Source: Morella rubra
Taxonomy: Eukaryota > Streptophyta > Magnoliopsida > Fagales > Myricaceae
Length of the DNA stretch: 64,000 bases
Direction: 5' to 3'
Assembly (NCBI GenBank): GCA_003952965.2
Contig: CM025856.1
Span: 25,243,614-25,307,613 of the forward strand
The translations under genes were made by a program, and so were the position numbers. Below, piece by piece: positions 62,517-64,000 of the stretch. The notes below the pieces were generated by a model, which worked only from the letters and a program-made list of their open reading frames with translations, searched no databases and had not been told where the DNA came from. Within the stretch, counting starts at the first letter, position 1. The number at the start of each line of letters is the position of its first letter.

Positions 62517-63398
62517 CTGTGTATATATATGTTTGATTATAATCTGCAAACCTTGGAACAAATTAATACAAACATTACACTTGAGGGGCTTCGATAATTC
62601 ATTTGTAAGTATTCCGGCCCATGCATCTCATGAAATGCATGACTGGATGCTAGCTAGCTACTTTAGATTCACTCGAGTAAAAAATCTGTTTTTAGATACT
62701 GAATTCTGCATAACTGCTATCGAGGACAAAAAAAAATAAATAAATAAGCTGAGACTAGTTCGACCGGCCTATCTCTGAGCTATTACAAATACAAACTCTG
62801 ACAATGTTGAGTATAATAGCTGCCAAGTTACATGGAGCAGAAACGAAGAAAATAAGTAAGTCTAGATAAGATAAGACCAACGAGTCATCAAACCAATTAA
62901 AACCCTAGGGCGACCTTGCCTCCGTAATAAAGGTCGTACGAATAGCATATAAAACCTCTCCACATGTCTGTCTGTCCCTCCCTCTCTCTCAATGTCCTTG
63001 TTTCGGAAATGAATATGCCAGTGCTCGGCAGAGGGGTGGGCCAAACCTTGACTTATCTGCAAACTGTCTAAGTCGCATCCTCACACGCCTTTTTCTCTCT
63101 CATTAATGGAGCCCTACTAGCTCCAGGCGTTGCAGGACAAAGAAAGCTGGGTTCGTTTCTCTCTATTTTGATGCCTATTTTGTCCTGTCATCTCGTCAGT
63201 CACTTCCCTGCTGTTCCCGGCACAAAGGTTCTGTTATTGGTTCACCAAAATAATGGGAAAACAATTCGAAGGAGACAAGTGATCAAGGGAAAAACGACCC
63301 AAGGAGACAAGTGCGAGCTTAGGAAAACAAAAACAAAAGGAGAGGTCCCTTTTTTTTTTTTTAAACGAGAAGATCAGCTAAAAGGATCGCATAGCATT
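62517..63398. other. Intergenic, nothing recognised
   Basis: Short ORFs lack family features. An A-run and T-run occur near 62730 and 63350. Confidence 0.4.
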
Positions 63399-63909
63399 TA
63401 GGACTGCACAGAATCGGATTGTATATCGAACTGCAAAATTAGATCGAATCAGATATGTGATCTTAGTGTTACAAATCTAGTTGGATTCGGACCGAATTTA
63501 AAAAATAAGTTATATTCATTCCGATTAAGTTTAGAGTTTTTGAAAAACGGTTTAGGCCAGATCAAATTGGACTGGACTTCTAAATTTAAATAATAAATAT
63601 ATTTTTTTAATTTTTTAATTTTTTAATTTTAATATAAACTTTAAACTTAAAAAAATAAAAACCATTAAACCCTAAACTAATACAAATTTTGTATTTTGAC
63701 TTATGATGCTTAATTTTTTGAGATATTTATAACTAATTTTTTATCTTAAGATGTGAGCTTGAAAATGAAAAAAAAATAATAATAAAAGTTTAAGAAAAAA
63801 ACTTATCTGAACCACCGGACCGGTTCTTCAATTTAGACACAACAAAAAATCTAATCCTATCAGAATTTCGGTCTAAAAACTGGATCAGATTTTTGATTGT
63901 ACAGTCCTA
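63399..63909. mobile_element. hAT-like non-autonomous element, about 510 bp
   Basis: It begins TAGGACTGCACA and ends with the inverse TAGGACTGTACA read from the right. Inner blocks rich in GGATCAGAT and GATCGAATCAGAT words also mirror each other. Flanking octamers ATAGCATT and ACAACATT agree at six of eight positions, both differences being transitions. The centre is AT-rich without coding capacity. Confidence 0.5.
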
Positions 63910-64000
63910 ACAACATTAAGAGGAGTGCAAGTACTTACCCAGAGGTTAGAAAAAAAAAATACTTACCCAGCAAAAGCAAAAAGGACTGCGCAGCATAAGA

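Overview
The window is nuclear DNA of a dicot plant, probably a woody species. Six host genes with many introns bounded by GT/AG can be spliced by eye into full-length, typically plant proteins. The space between them and their larger introns are AT-rich and full of small transposon remains. I cannot name the species; a Fagales-type tree is only a guess.

Layout. 673-2240 (+): a root-hair bHLH factor of the RSL class. 4969-13819 (+): a large SPOC-domain protein. 15117-22603 (+): an ASCC2-like CUE protein. 24278-28096 (+): an IFRD-family protein, SAT32. About 28.1-36.9 kb: a repeat-rich gap with a long inverted repeat, a mosaic duplication, a tandem duplication and a probable solo LTR. 36921-38300 (+): a D5-type cyclin. 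42014-49995 (-): an autoinhibited, calmodulin-regulated Ca2+-ATPase of the ACA1 type, with a fossil LTR duplication and a MITE in its third intron. 50.8-64 kb: no intact host gene seen, but a young gene-capturing Mutator element (Pack-MULE), two MITEs of one family in opposite orientation, a foldback element, a LINE fragment with tandem copies of its 3' part, and two further TIR elements.

From memory, the order RSL4, SPOC protein, CUE protein, SAT32, ACA1 matches Arabidopsis At1g27740, At1g27750, At1g27752, At1g27760 and At1g27770. The only host gene added in this window is the cyclin, between SAT32 and ACA1. This is an ancestral collinear block, not an operon or pathway. The products act in root-hair growth, RNA processing, ribosome or alkylation-damage surveillance, salt tolerance, the cell cycle and Ca2+ export.

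The most striking item is the Pack-MULE at 50784-53931. It has perfect 9-bp target duplications and nearly identical terminal inverted repeats of about 220-240 bp. It carries pieces of two unrelated host genes on opposite strands: a ferredoxin-reductase-like (pKIWI502/At1g15140-type) fragment and the C-terminus of an atypical dual-specificity phosphatase (PFA-DSP, At1g05000-type). Other items worth a look are a retroposed 5' piece of tRNA-Arg(UCG) with target duplications, a family-discordant reading frame in ACA1 exon 2, a uORF overlapping the SAT32 start, and a CGCG-box cluster upstream of ACA1.
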